Shown here piece after piece: positions 23,155-35,103 of a DNA stretch of 64,000 bases. Under the pieces are notes generated by a model. The model ran no database searches. It was given only the letters and a program-made list of their open reading frames with translations, and was not told the origin of the DNA. Both the position numbers and the translations under genes were made by a program. Numbering within the stretch: the stretch's first letter is position 1; every line of letters begins with the position of its first letter. The stretch comes from Limanda limanda (taxonomy: Eukaryota; Chordata; Actinopteri; Pleuronectiformes; Pleuronectidae), in the NCBI RefSeq assembly GCF_963576545.1, contig NC_083645.1:6477930-6541929 (forward strand), in the 5' to 3' direction.

Positions 23155-23300
23155 AGCTGTTAGTGAACACCCTCTGCTGGATCACAAGGCAAACTACTCC
23201 AGATGGCCTTTAAAACTTTATATTTTGAACATAAACTTTTTCTCCAACCTTCCAATGAATAATAGTATATTGAATAAAAAGTAGCAGCCCTATTTACCAT

Positions 23301-24573
23301 TGGATAGCATTGCAAATGTTTTTTTGAATGTTGCTGGAGAGTGCAGGTACATTTAGGGAAAACTGCCGGACAGGTTACCACAAAACTGAATGAATGGATG
23401 TAGTTTGGGTGAGAAAAAAAAACATAAAATTTTGGTGTTGATCTGTATGAGGGATCTTTAACTGAATATCTGTGAGCGTGTGTCTTCTGCTGCAGCTTGA
23501 TTGGATTTAAGGGGACTTGGTGGAGGTATTTGCTCTCCTGAGTGCCATTCTAGTTCATGGGATTTTCTATAACTGAGATCTGCTTTCTGTTTACACTGGG
23601 ATGCACACTTGGACATAAATGGTCTCATTATGTCGTTTTACAGATGTGTTAGTATGGGCGGGGATTATTACTGATTCAGAGCTAAAAGCTTTTTGTGTAC
23701 AGAGATCTTTTGAGTTTAAAAAGCATTTTTAAAATGAGGACAGTTTAGTAGGGATGCAGCCTGAGTTTGCTCTGCTATGAAAATGGTTGTAAGCAATCGC
23801 AGGTCAGTGCGGTTACTCCCTGTTGAAAGGGACGTGATCAACGAGCTGCTCGACATCACATGGAAAAGACGAGGAACACAAACCAGCAACAAAACAGCCT
23901 CCCTCTCCTCCGCTAAACTTATTACACAGCAACACACGAGAAACACAATGATACACACCTGTGCTCCACGTGTCAGTGCCGTGGTTAATGCAACGCTGTG
24001 GTGAGGAGATTCTCATCCTCGGTGATCATACACTAGTTGATTGGAAAATTAATGGTATGGTTTAGCTCATAGCTATGATCTGAATGGGATATTGATTGTG
24101 AAATAACTTTAATGGGAATGGTGTTATTGATTAGTTAATAACTGTGACAGCCCCCATTGGGAGGGATGCATTGATTGTGCATATTCAAAGAAACACAGCA
24201 CAGCAGGCCGGTCACCACACACAAAGCAGGGACAAGAATAAGTGTGACTGGGTAAAGAAAAAAGACATTACAGGTTGAGCTTTGACCGAAACATGTCTCA
24301 TGGTTGTTTCTGGTCTTTGTCCAGATGACAAAACCTGAGTCACGCAGGGGGAGAAATAAAACTTCTCACAGTGGAACCTGGGATGCCTTTAAGTGTCTCA
24401 TATTTTCTAAGTGAATTTATGTCCGACTTTCACACCGCCTGCGATTCATGGCTCCACTCAAGTGAGGAGCAGAGGGCCGGCCACTGTGAATGCAAATAAA
24501 GTCAGGAGAGTTAAGAGCTGCCCCCCTTCGAGAGCAAAACAACAATAACTGGCGAACTAACAGAGGGAGAGAA

Positions 24574-24575
<2 letters not shown>
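23301..24575. other. Unassigned non-coding sequence
   Basis: No gene recognised. The 23777-24003 frame has no homology I know and no convincing splice context. Confidence 0.5.

Positions 24576-24666
<91 letters not shown>
24576..24666. repeat. (AC)45 microsatellite
   Basis: 91 bp of pure AC. Confidence 0.97.
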
Positions 24667-24668
<2 letters not shown>

Positions 24669-24984
24669 CCTATAAACCTGTTAATGCTGCTCACTTTATT
24701 TTTACCTTGACATTTATCTCTTCACTTAGTTTTTTGGCTTTTTTTCTTCTCATTGTGAATGGTGATTTTAGATGATGCTATTCCAAGTTATCATTATTAC
24801 AGTGCTGATTTATTGTTCTACCACAGGAATATAATAAACTTCATGAAACTGTGCAGAGAGACGAGGCAACATGAAGCAATGAGAGTGCAGGGTGAGAGAA
24901 GCAGAGAGGGACAAGGAAAAAAAAGAGGGAGTCAAGAGGCACAGTTTTTATCTGCACTTCTCAGTTGCATCAAAGAGTCTTGAT

Positions 24985-25387
24985 CGCCTCCTGGTGGCTG
25001 GTTACAGATCGTAAACTCTGCCTCCTCCATGTTATTTGATGGGACAAAACTAAAAGGTCAAGATACACATTATACAAAGTTTCTCAGAGATAGTTTCTGT
25101 CATGGTAGGTAGTTCTTCTATAGATTTAAAAAAAAAAAAAATTCTGGCAAGTTTGGTTTAATTTGTTATTTGATGCTATAAAAACAGGTTAAAATGCCAT
25201 GACTGATTGGTTGAGTGTGTGTATTGACGGGAACTGGTACCATCCCCTGATCTCTACTGCCCAGACTCTGGCTCTAGATTTCATCATCGGAGCACCATGG
25301 CAACGTCATATGCTTGATGCGTTGGCTTAATTACTGGACAGTGTGAGGAAGTGAAAATGCATCGTCCATCTTTAAATACAGTCTATT
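24985..25387 (+). repeat. Dispersed repeat, family A, near full length
   Basis: Runs from 'gatcgcctcctggtggctgg' through 'gcctcctccatgtta', 'tttctcagagatagtttctg', 'aggtagttctt', 'atgactgattggttgag', 'aagtgaaaatgcatcgtcc' to 'catctttaaatacagtctat', the usual right end of this family. An A13-14 run at about 25128-25140 interrupts it. It defines the family length at about 400 bp and aligns in reverse with 53757-54157. Class uncertain; no protein. Confidence 0.65.
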
Positions 25388-26529
25388 ATAACGACTCTCC
25401 TACCTCCTATCTTATTATGGCTCTACCTTGTTTCTTATGTTTATTTAATTGTGTAGTTTTGTTCTGTTCTAACTGCATCTTCGTCTGCATTTCAAACCAT
25501 GACAGGTCCTAACATAAATGTATATTATTATTATGTGTAGACATTTTCTGTTTTTGGTTTTGTTTATCCCATTTGTCAAATCACACTTACTCCCATATAG
25601 ACAGAACATATGAGAGGAATTGAATGTATTTGGATGCAATGGGAGTTCTGCAAAACCAACCACTCTGTCATCTCTGATAATTTCTGACATTTGAAGACAT
25701 TTACAGATTTCTGCCACTTTGCATTTACAGTGATGTTTAATCAGATATTGAAGCACTGGCAGATACTCAATAGATTTGCTTTCCCTTTTAGCCCCTCTAA
25801 CAGGCCAAAGAGAAACTGACTGATCAAATATGATGCGCTCCACTGATTCTGATTTTGAGTTTCACCCTTCAGTCTCCAAAACTTGTCCCCGCCCTGTTCC
25901 CTGAACCATTAAACCTAATAAAACCCTGCGGCTCAGCACTGTGCAACTATCTCCTAATATTTGAGGTGTGTTTCTTCTGTGAAATCAATTGCTTCATTGT
26001 CACATTGAAGCTTTGGACTCACTTTTCCATGGAATCCAACATGACCTATAGGATATGAGTCAGCGTACAGCATTGTTACAGTGATCCTGTGAAAAGACAC
26101 CATGTCTGGTTATTACAACCACACTGCATCCATTTGTTGGTAAGAACCCCCCCCCCCCCCACTCTCTACCAGGTTGATATCATGAAAATGTTACCTGTTC
26201 ATCTTAGCAAAGGTGTACAGTGCAATAATCACCTCGTACTTGTTGTAGTTTGTGTGCACGTGTTTGACATAAACTTTGCTTGTGTGTGTGATATGAGGGT
26301 TTGTGCACTTGCTTGCTGTGTGTGGTTAATAGATGACGCATTGCTATTCTAATTGGTGGTTGAAGTCTGTCTGTTAAATCTGCCTGTCTGCCAGAGTCAT
26401 CACATTAAAACACTAAATCCTACAATTCCCACTGAACTTTCCTACTCTTTTAAAGTTACAACTTGGTAAATTACCAAATTAAGGAAAATTAAGCCATAGT
26501 CTAACATTGATATTCAAGGTTGTTCTTCT
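25388..26529. other. Unassigned non-coding sequence with a (C)14 run
   Basis: No gene recognised. C14 at 26147-26160. Confidence 0.5.
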
Positions 26530-26569
26530 CACACACGCACACACACACACACACACACTCACACACACT
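26530..26569. repeat. (AC)n microsatellite, imperfect
   Basis: AC run with GC and TC interruptions. Confidence 0.92.
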
Positions 26570-27012
26570 TTTACTGGTCTCTAATTAGTAATTCTCACAC
26601 TTTCAGACTTTACTCAGGCTACAACTTTGTTGCCTGTGCTACATGACTATCATCCTCTGTAGCATCAGTGCTATTTGCATTAAACGTTAACATATACAGC
26701 TATGGTTGTAGCGTTGTACTGTGTGTTGTAGAAACATGTCCTTTGTTAAGGAGTTTACTCAGCTTAAAATACGATATTTTAATCTCATCTAATCTAACAC
26801 TATTATGGTCACAATATTAGGATACATTTTTCTTCATAGGGGAACATATACAAATATTTGTAAGTGTAGGTATAAGGCAGTTAAATAAATAAGATCTTGC
26901 ACCAAAAAGATCATCATTAATATAATTTTACATTTGCATGTATGGTTGAATTGACTTGTGGTTCTGACGGTGTAATGCTCTTTCCAGTGTCTTACATTTA
27001 AACACCAAATTC

Positions 27013-27139
<127 letters not shown>

Positions 27140-27239
27140 CTCTCTCTCTGGCTCATTATCCCTCTCTGTGGCTCTGCCTCGCTTTGAATAGAAATGGTGT
27201 GTCTTTCCTGTCAATACGCTATCTACCCACGCTCACCGC

Positions 27240-27467
27240 TATATATATAACCTGCCGTCTTCCCACAGTCCCCCGTCCCTCCTCCTCTTCTTCCTCCCAA
27301 TACTCTCCCTCATCACACATACTCATTTCGCTTCAAAACTAAAGTGGAGCACACGAAAGGAAGAAGAAAAGAGTGGTAGGACCATGGAAAGTGAGCGGAT
27401 GAAATGGGAAAAGTGGAAAAAACGAGTAAGAAAAAGACAGCGAGTAACAATGAGAGAGAGTAAATGA
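27240..27467 (+). promoter_or_regulatory. Weak promoter-like segment with a Kozak ATG and 27-codon frame
   Basis: 'tatatatataacctg' (about 27240) resembles a TATA box, about 100 bp after the CT tract. Pyrimidine-rich leader-like sequence follows, then 'aggaccatggaa' with ATG at 27384 in strong Kozak context. The frame MESERMKWEKWKKRVRK... ends at TGA 27465-27467. 'gaaagtgagc' at 27387-27396 could be a splice donor. Each signal is common by chance, and together they are only suggestive. Confidence 0.15.
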
Positions 27468-27469
27468 GA

Positions 27470-30400
27470 TGCTTAGAAAAGATTTAGACAGGAGGGGGTG
27501 GTGGTGGATGAGTTAGAGAGATAAATCAAAAAGGTCCCTCATACTTTACATCCGTTTTATGTCTTTTTCTGGCATTTTGCTCTCAGATGACCACGGTCAC
27601 CTCAGACCCTCGTGCTTTTGGCTGCCTTTAATGCAGCTGATGTGGGAGCTGAAAAGATTTTTATTGGTTGGAACTGTATCTGCATGAGAGTGCCAGCTGA
27701 ATGACTCCAGACAAGGACAGAAGAGGGTTTGAGGGGAGAATGTAATTAAGCAGTCTGGTTCACAGCCCCGGTTGGCAAACATCCCTGCTGCTGAAGTGTC
27801 CTCGAGCAAGATATCAGGTTCTTTTTATCCTCCGTGCTTCTGTTCTATCGCTGACCCTGAACTCCCTGTGGAGGGAGAAGACCGGAAAGAATTTCAGCGG
27901 AGAGATTTAAAATGTAATATCAATTAATACAATACATATTTTAATCAGAAACCTCCTCTGCTGGGTATTACTCTTTTCTCAGAGATGTAATCCCAAGTCC
28001 GATGTGACCGTGAATGTATAAACCAACCTGTCGTGTCTCAGGAGTCTTATTAGCCAAAATTAAATGTGCAAAAATACCTGAATGAGTGTTCAGAGGTTTT
28101 TAAAAAGCAATGTTGGAGGATGGATGCAATACTGTTTTAATAGTTGACATTTGAAGACTAGGTACAAAGACATGGTTTGAATGACAGCGTCTTTCTCTTC
28201 TTGGCATTTTTGAATCATTTTCAGGGGGTTTCTCCTCCGTTTTGCCTCAGTCAAGTGCTTGTGGTGAATCCTCTGGATAATCTCCTGCTGTGTTCTTACA
28301 TAAGCTAATTGAGAAATAATCAGAGATTTTACTTTTGCTTCTGGTGAATGAAGAATGTTGTGAATTCACAAAGCTGTTGTGAATAATTTTGATTTTACTA
28401 TATAATAATAATTTAGAAGTATTCAATCGTGAGGTTTTCGTATATTATAAACCAAGTGATGTAATGTGGTCACTTAATGTAAGGTTGCACCGTTTGGTGA
28501 TGAAACAGGAGTTCGGCTTTTAACCAACCACACTAGTAATGGTACAAATTTGGTCACCAGGCCATCTTTGAAGGAGCTACAGTATAGAATATGTACTTTT
28601 AAAATTATTATTATTATTATTTTCTGTCTTCTATTGCATATATACTGTGTTCCCTTCTTTTTTATCTGTAGTTGAGATTAGAAGCCAGGAAAACACATAT
28701 GCGTGTTCTGTTGTTTTTCTCCATAAAAACTCTGAATTCATGTAATTTCTCTTCGAAATACTTTGTTTAGTTTGTGTTTAGCTTGTGTTTCCTCGCAATA
28801 TGAAATGCACGGTTTCTTTAAACGTAGCAGTAGATTGAAAACAAATCATAGAAGCCAAATGGTGCAATGGATTACAAAGTCAAACACACAAGTTGCAAGA
28901 TATCTGCTTTAGAGCCTGCCATGCAGACCTATGCACAATACAAGTTGTCAACTAGCTACAACAAAAACACTCCTAACATTAACAATACATTTATAGTTGA
29001 TCTTCTTTTATTTAAAAGGAAAATATGGGTAATCTTGTGTGGAGTGCAGCTGATGGATACGTAACACCAAAGAAGTCAGGAAAATAAAAGCATGCAATTG
29101 TGCGATGAGTATCTACTCCTGGTCTCAGGAGAGGGTTGAGAATTTGCGTCCAGTATGTCTCTGCAGTTACTTGTTTGAACTAAAAAGATGTGAGGTGGTA
29201 CTTAGCAGCAGCACTGAAAGATTAGCATGTCAACTGTCAAGAGCCCTGAATGATAAACATTGTACACAGAGTCTTTTTCACACAAGTGCTTTCGAGTGCC
29301 ATAAAGAAAAAGCTTTAATGCACTGGGTCTTTTAAATAACATGCTCCTAAGTGCTTCACTATGCCCTGTTATGTTTCCTGTAATGCCACTTGTGTTTTTA
29401 ATGTAGCCCGTGTGCAGCAAGCACGTAAATGTGAAAATGTCACATGTCGCAAATGAATGTGTGTTTTTCAAGCCTTGATTTGCACATCCTAAGCTGTGAT
29501 GGGAATAAATGTATGGACAACATGTGCAGGGATAAATAGATAATCCCATAGTACATGTATGACCCTACTAAATATTGAATTTGTCAGGATTTATAGAACA
29601 TATAGAGCAGCCCAGACTGGCATGTACAAAAGGAGAAAAAGAAGGCAAGGTCAAAAAGGTTAACCCACACACTCACCTACCTACATGGGCTGGAACACTC
29701 AGAGTGATGCTTCAGTGGTTGAATACAGGGAGGGAACCCGCCGAGATTGGCATGTTCCTCCACTTGAATCTCAACAGACTGTGAAACCACTTTTCTCCTT
29801 CTTTCTGAATTTGTACTCGTTTAGCATGTCACACTTGGTTTCACCTGCATGTTACACTAGATCCCTGCTGATCACACTCTTTTATTCGGTGAGGCTGAAG
29901 TGATTCTAAATGACAAAATGTTTGCATTGCATGCCGCGTTTTGATCACAGTCAGGTGATGAAAGCACTCAGTGAATTCCTGATGTCCGGGGAATCTCTGA
30001 GCTGAGCATGCATCCATTTTGTTTGCACACCAACTAAAGCGATTATCATGTTTGCCTCCATGCATAACACAAATACATTTAAGATTGGATTGTGCCATTG
30101 ATTTATTTATAAACCCATTTCTTTATGATTGAGATCTCGTTCGCAATACAGACCTGAGTACAGCAACAAATATATAACATAAAAGACTAGAAGTTCTAAA
30201 ATCCTCTTTAAATTAAAATTTCCTATATGTATCAACCAAGTCTGCTTAGAACTAGATCTGAAAAAGATCTAAACTCAAGAGTAATTTGCTTAGGAAAATG
30301 CATGTGGTCAAAAATAGTGTAAGAGATATAGCGAGATGAAACTAACAACTACCTTTGAATTAAGTATATCAAAGTATAATTTAGTCTCTAGAGCCAATAC

Positions 30401-30493
30401 AATTTTTTTTAAAACCATGCAACAATAATTTGTGCATATTTGAAAGTTATTCTACCACTATATATTGTTGGAAATAAATCTGAAATATTCTGA
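27470..30493. other. Unassigned non-coding sequence
   Basis: No gene, repeat family or RNA recognised over about 3 kb. (ATT)7 at about 28602-28622 is the only clear simple repeat. 27600-27800 is a little more GC-rich than its surroundings. Confidence 0.5.
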
Positions 30494-30521
30494 ACAACAA
30501 TAGGAACATTCCTATTGTTGT
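30494..30521. other. Perfect 13-bp inverted repeat, 2-nt loop
   Basis: ACAACAATAGGAA (30494-30506) and its exact reverse complement (30509-30521), separated by CA. Confidence 0.75.
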
Positions 30522-31345
30522 ATGCGTATGGGCAATGTGTCTGAACTATTTTAAACACAGACATAAAACAGACCTTGTGTATTGCTCCCTGTGGGCGAGT
30601 GGAGACAGACTTTGCTTTTTAATGAAATGCCTCATAACAGAACAGAGGAATGAGTAGATACAAATTCCCCAGTAACTCTCCAGCTGCAGTAACAAGACTA
30701 ATAACTACTAGCAGCCCTCACAGGTACGGCTGACATTTAAAGCGGGGCGAGACTCTCCCTCTCCCATTATAGTACATCTTGTGTTATTTTATCATCCGCA
30801 CATGAGACCGTGTTGTTTCTGAGAGACACAGTTCTTGTGTTCCACCCTGAGGTGAGCACACGACCCAGATAACCTTGTGGCTGCAGGTCAGACACATGGC
30901 CGTGCTCCTCACGCAGCATGGAGACAAAAACAGGGGGAGGAAAAGAAGGTGCAAAAAAGAACGGAAGATTCAAGACAAATAGTCACTCATCATTTTCAAT
31001 TAGTGTAGTATGAGGGTCATTCAACAAAAGATTTAGAATAACGATTTAGTCTCTCTGAATCTCTAAGAAGACTGGGTTTTGAAAAATTCACTGACGGAAC
31101 AAAGAGAAGGAAAAATTAAGGAAGGAAGTTCAATATCAAAGTGTCCCATAATCCCTTATTTTTCAGTTCACATCAGTGCACCTCCTGTAATTGCATATTA
31201 GCTCTCTTATAATACCGAGTTAATACCAGGTTAAAGTCTTGTTCTCACCTAGCTGCAGTTAGTGAGGGCTCGCTGTTACACAGCTGTGGTTGAAAGTTCC
31301 ACAGAGCACAAATCTGAGGGAATCTGACCTCGTGGTGAGAGGCTG
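30522..31345. other. Unassigned non-coding sequence
   Basis: Nothing recognised. Confidence 0.5.
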
Positions 31346-31545
31346 TGGAGGCTCAGGAGGTAGAGCCACATGCCCAAGGCCATATGCCAGTGTCCTTGGG
31401 CAAGACATTGCACATCAGCTAAATGGCCCCTGATGGCTGTTCTGTCTGTGTGTGCATAAAAGCACTGTATGAATCTGTGTGTGACTTGTAGTGTAAACAA
31501 TTTGAGTGGTCGATAAGACATGTCATATATAATGCAGTCCATTTA
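31346..31545 (+). mobile_element. tRNA-type SINE, internally deleted
   Basis: 'ggctcaggaggtagagc' at about 31350 is a tRNA-like A box. 'gtgtccttgggcaagacatt' and 'tttgagtggtcgataagac' follow, and 'tatataatgcagtccattta' ends it. I recognise this order as a widespread percomorph SINE. The B-box part (GGTTCGAATCC in intact copies) is missing between about 31366 and 31385, so this copy lacks a complete Pol III promoter. Confidence 0.7.
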
Positions 31546-31739
31546 AGAGTCACATGCCTAAGTTCAACAGAGTAGAAATTTTGAACCTAATATCAACCAA
31601 CCAACTCTCAATTTAGCCAGATTGACTAATTTTATGATCTCTTATCATCACTCTTTCCACTGATTAATCTTCCCTGTTTCATCAATCTCCATCTTTAAAA
31701 AAAAACCTCAGGGGGAACTTGACTTTAAATGTAACCTGT

Positions 31740-31855
31740 TTTAACCTGTGTTGTACTGGTTCTCCTGCTCCGGCCACAAGTGGCCACTGGGAATCATGGT
31801 AACAGATCCCCTTGCAACTCTCAAAGGATAAGTGGTATGGGTATGGATGGATTTC
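31740..31855 (+). repeat. Possible repeat 3' tail
   Basis: 'ctcaaaggataagtggtatg' then 'tatggatggat' resembles fish repeat tails ending 'ggataagcggtatagaaaatggatgga'. Weak. Confidence 0.3.
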
Positions 31856-33033
31856 TAATAGAGCAATTGTAAAACATTATCTAACTTAAGTTCATGCAAT
31901 GCAACATTTACTTGCAAGTAGTTTTCATGAGAAGTGTGTGTGCAAAGCACCTTGAAGAGGTTTTGGTTTCTGTCCACTGGACCTTGCTAGTGGCAAGTAC
32001 AACTCCCAACCAGAGACATCAGTGTTGGATCCCAGCAACACAATAAGGCAGTCATCTTATTTATCAGTATTTGTCCTCCAGCTACAAGACTTAAACACAG
32101 CAATGAGAGCTGTGCCTCGTTGCTCTCTGAACAGTGTTAGCTACAGCAGATGTAACACCCACCTAAACAACCTGAAGTCCCGCAGGAGCTTAATGGGATG
32201 GATCTGCTTTGCTGTACTTTTTTTTACAACACCATGCTTCGACATTAATATGAATTAACATTAAAGTCTCAGTTCATTAATACGTTTCCTCCAGCTGAAT
32301 GGATTCTCTGTGTCTCTGATCATATTGAGCAGCTCTGCACAGCTGGACAGCAGCAGCCTGGCACAGAGTAGAAAAGGAGTGAAGATGACATTCAAATGTG
32401 TGAACTTCACCACTTCAGATGGAACTATTTCACTTACGGAAATAGGTTTAATCTTATCCTTTTCTTTACAAACTGAAAGTGACCATGTGTATGAATCCTC
32501 TGGGTTGGTTTGACAGTGAATTAAAACATGATTCAGTAATGATTGGGATTCTTCCCATTGTTTATTGATTAGTTGAATTAATGAGATAACATTAACACAA
32601 GGTTGGATATTTGGGGAGTAATATCGGTTGTAGGAATCCATAGAGAATGTGTTCATGGTTTTAATAGAAAACATCAATGGCCAGTGAGATAGATTGGAAC
32701 AGTAGTATGTGTTTGTGTGTGTGTGTGTTTGTACTTTCTCCTGCTATATGGACAAATATATTTATTTAACAAGGACAAGCTTATTGTGAGATTCCTTTAA
32801 AGCTTAATGAGATGAAAGAAGTAAAGTGAGATATTGACTAAGATATTTCTCTTCGTCTCTCTCAGGCTCTTTTTTTGTTCCTGTGTGACCCTTATATTAA
32901 TTTCTCTTTTCTTCTCTCATCCGATTCTCTTCTCTTTGCAGTTTGCGTTCTTGAAAATGAACATCTTTGTTTGCTTTATGCGTATGCTGAACTGATGCTG
33001 ACCCCCTCTGTGTGATTATTAGTCATGTATTTT
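31856..33033. other. Unassigned non-coding sequence
   Basis: No gene recognised. A short GT run lies at 32711-32730. Confidence 0.5.
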
Positions 33034-33059
33034 TGTGTGTATGTGTGTGTGTGTGTGTG

Positions 33060-33098
<39 letters not shown>
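33034..33098. repeat. (GT)n microsatellite
   Basis: GT run with AT and GC interruptions. Confidence 0.95.
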
Positions 33099-33167
33099 AC
33101 GTGAACGTGTGCCAGCTTTAGATGGTTGGGAGAATCACTCCTTGGAAATAGAGACGGTAATCTCGCG

Positions 33168-33188
33168 TCACACACACACACACACACA
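33168..33188. repeat. (CA)10 microsatellite
   Basis: Short CA run. Confidence 0.9.
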
Positions 33189-33374
33189 AGCCGATTCTCT
33201 GTTCACAGTGTAATGAGGCAGAAATCAGAGTCAAGCTGTGAACTTATGAAACAAGATGCAGATGAACAGAGGCCTTGCCAAGACTAGAAGGCCGTCAAGC
33301 TGTTCGGTTTACTGCCGTCTCATCCCACTCACATATACACAGCTGTATTGTCAGTGAAATGGCTGTTACTCCTT

Positions 33375-33395
33375 AAAGGCGCAATCTGCGCCTTT
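33375..33395. other. Perfect 9-bp inverted repeat
   Basis: AAAGGCGCA, spacer ATC, then TGCGCCTTT. Confidence 0.7.
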
Positions 33396-35041
33396 GGATT
33401 GATGTATTTCCCAATTCGTATTTTCTGATGAGCACCGTTCACACGCAGAAAATAAGCTTTGGGAGACTTCCTACGTCCATTGTGACTGTAAGTGTCAGTT
33501 TAATACGAGTGTTTATAGATACCGCAGGCGAGAGGAAACCCTCTCCAGTCTCAGGGTGGAAGCTAACAGTGATGTAGTGGGGAAAAGAAAAGTGGATAAA
33601 TAATTAGCTTTACAGGAGGTGATCATTTTAAGGCTTTTACAGGCAGCAGTTAACACACAATCCAATAGGAGTTTGGAGTTTGTGGTTAAAATACTTAACG
33701 GATTTTTTTTTACAGTGAAAATATTAAAACTCATGTAAAGTACCCCACAATATACACTGTGAACTAATCTCTTTATTATTCGCATCCATCGGTAAATGAA
33801 TAACAACTATACTTAGGTCTTTAATACAAATGACTGATGGTGAATGTGACTAAATGGAATGGAAACAGATTCAGTAAATAAATAATGACGTAGGAAAATC
33901 ACATGACTCAATTTCACTCAAGCTTCTGCTCCGTGACAGATGAAAAATGGCGGCATTGGTCCTATTTGGACCAATGGAACTGCCGTGTTCCTGAATACAA
34001 AGTCAACAAGTGGGTTCTCTGTTATCGGGCTGTCCATCACAATAATACATCCATGGTTTGTCTTGGCTGGAGCTTTAATCACTGCTCTTTTAACATCATC
34101 ACGTTTCACTTTCTTATTCTGCAGTGATAATACAGTACTTGACTGTAAAGTAATTAGTGCCACCTCCTAAATTTTGGATGTAGGTTCCACTTTTCTTTCA
34201 CTGATTTCTTCTCATTTGCACAATGGGATATACAGTTATGATTGGCGCGGATGGCTCCATTCTTTGGATGTTCCCTGGAATAAGCAAAGCAGCAAGCTAG
34301 GATAAAAAAGACATCTGGGGAAGATACGTTTTTTCAAGATGAGTATAGTTTACCAGATCCATGTTTGGAATCAGGGCTAAAAGGTGAAGGCTGGGGTGGT
34401 GGAGGAAAGTTGCCGGCAGCAGGGCGTGAGTGGCAGTGTAGCTGAGCAGGGACAGTGAGCAGGAGGTCATATTTTAAAGGGACGGCTTTGGTGAAAGAAA
34501 GGGATGTGATTGGGTGACTGACGAGCACCCATAAACCTATCAGAAGCTGCCAGCATATGACAGCTGAGCATAGGACTCCGTGTCCTGCATGAACTAACGC
34601 TTCATGTAATTCAAAAACGTGTTGTAGCCTTAAACAGCCATAAAACATCCCATTTTAGGTTATTTTAAGTATACTTGATACTTGCTAGCAAACATTCCTA
34701 AACTGCACATGTCAGTGTGGCTGGAAAAGTCAGCTCCAAGTGGCATTGTGTCAGCTCAAAGGAATCAGAATTCCACACGTTTCCTTAACACAAAGTGCTT
34801 ATGCATGGCATTTTTCTTCCCCCTTGCAGTGAATGCGGTCGACGGTAAAGCGTGTACAAGGCTTTCACTAAAATGGCTTTCCCTCCTTCTGTGTCTGTGC
34901 CTGCCGACTGGAAGAAAGTGTTTCATGACCCACCACTAGACAGCACACGCTAGATCAATACCCAGAGCGTGTGTGTGTGATCAATAACCAATCTGATTAT
35001 AATTAATGTGGGATCGAGTGGGGAGCAGGTAGCATACACTC

Positions 35042-35072
35042 TCTCACACTCACACACACACACACACACACT

Positions 35073-35099
<27 letters not shown>
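35042..35099. repeat. (AC)n microsatellite
   Basis: AC run with two TC interruptions. Confidence 0.95.

Positions 35100-35103
<4 letters not shown>

Larger units (their letters stand above)
22749..23292 (-). mobile_element. Decayed hAT-like transposon (third type)
   Basis: The ends read TAGGGCCG and (reverse) TAGGGCTG. The flanking octamers TTTTCAAT (22741-22748) and TTTACCAT (23293-23300) agree at 6 of 8 positions, consistent with an aged 8-bp target duplication. Inverted similarity fades after about 8 bp. A BED-like protein remnant is on the minus strand (22873-23082). The most decayed of the three hAT copies here. Confidence 0.55.
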
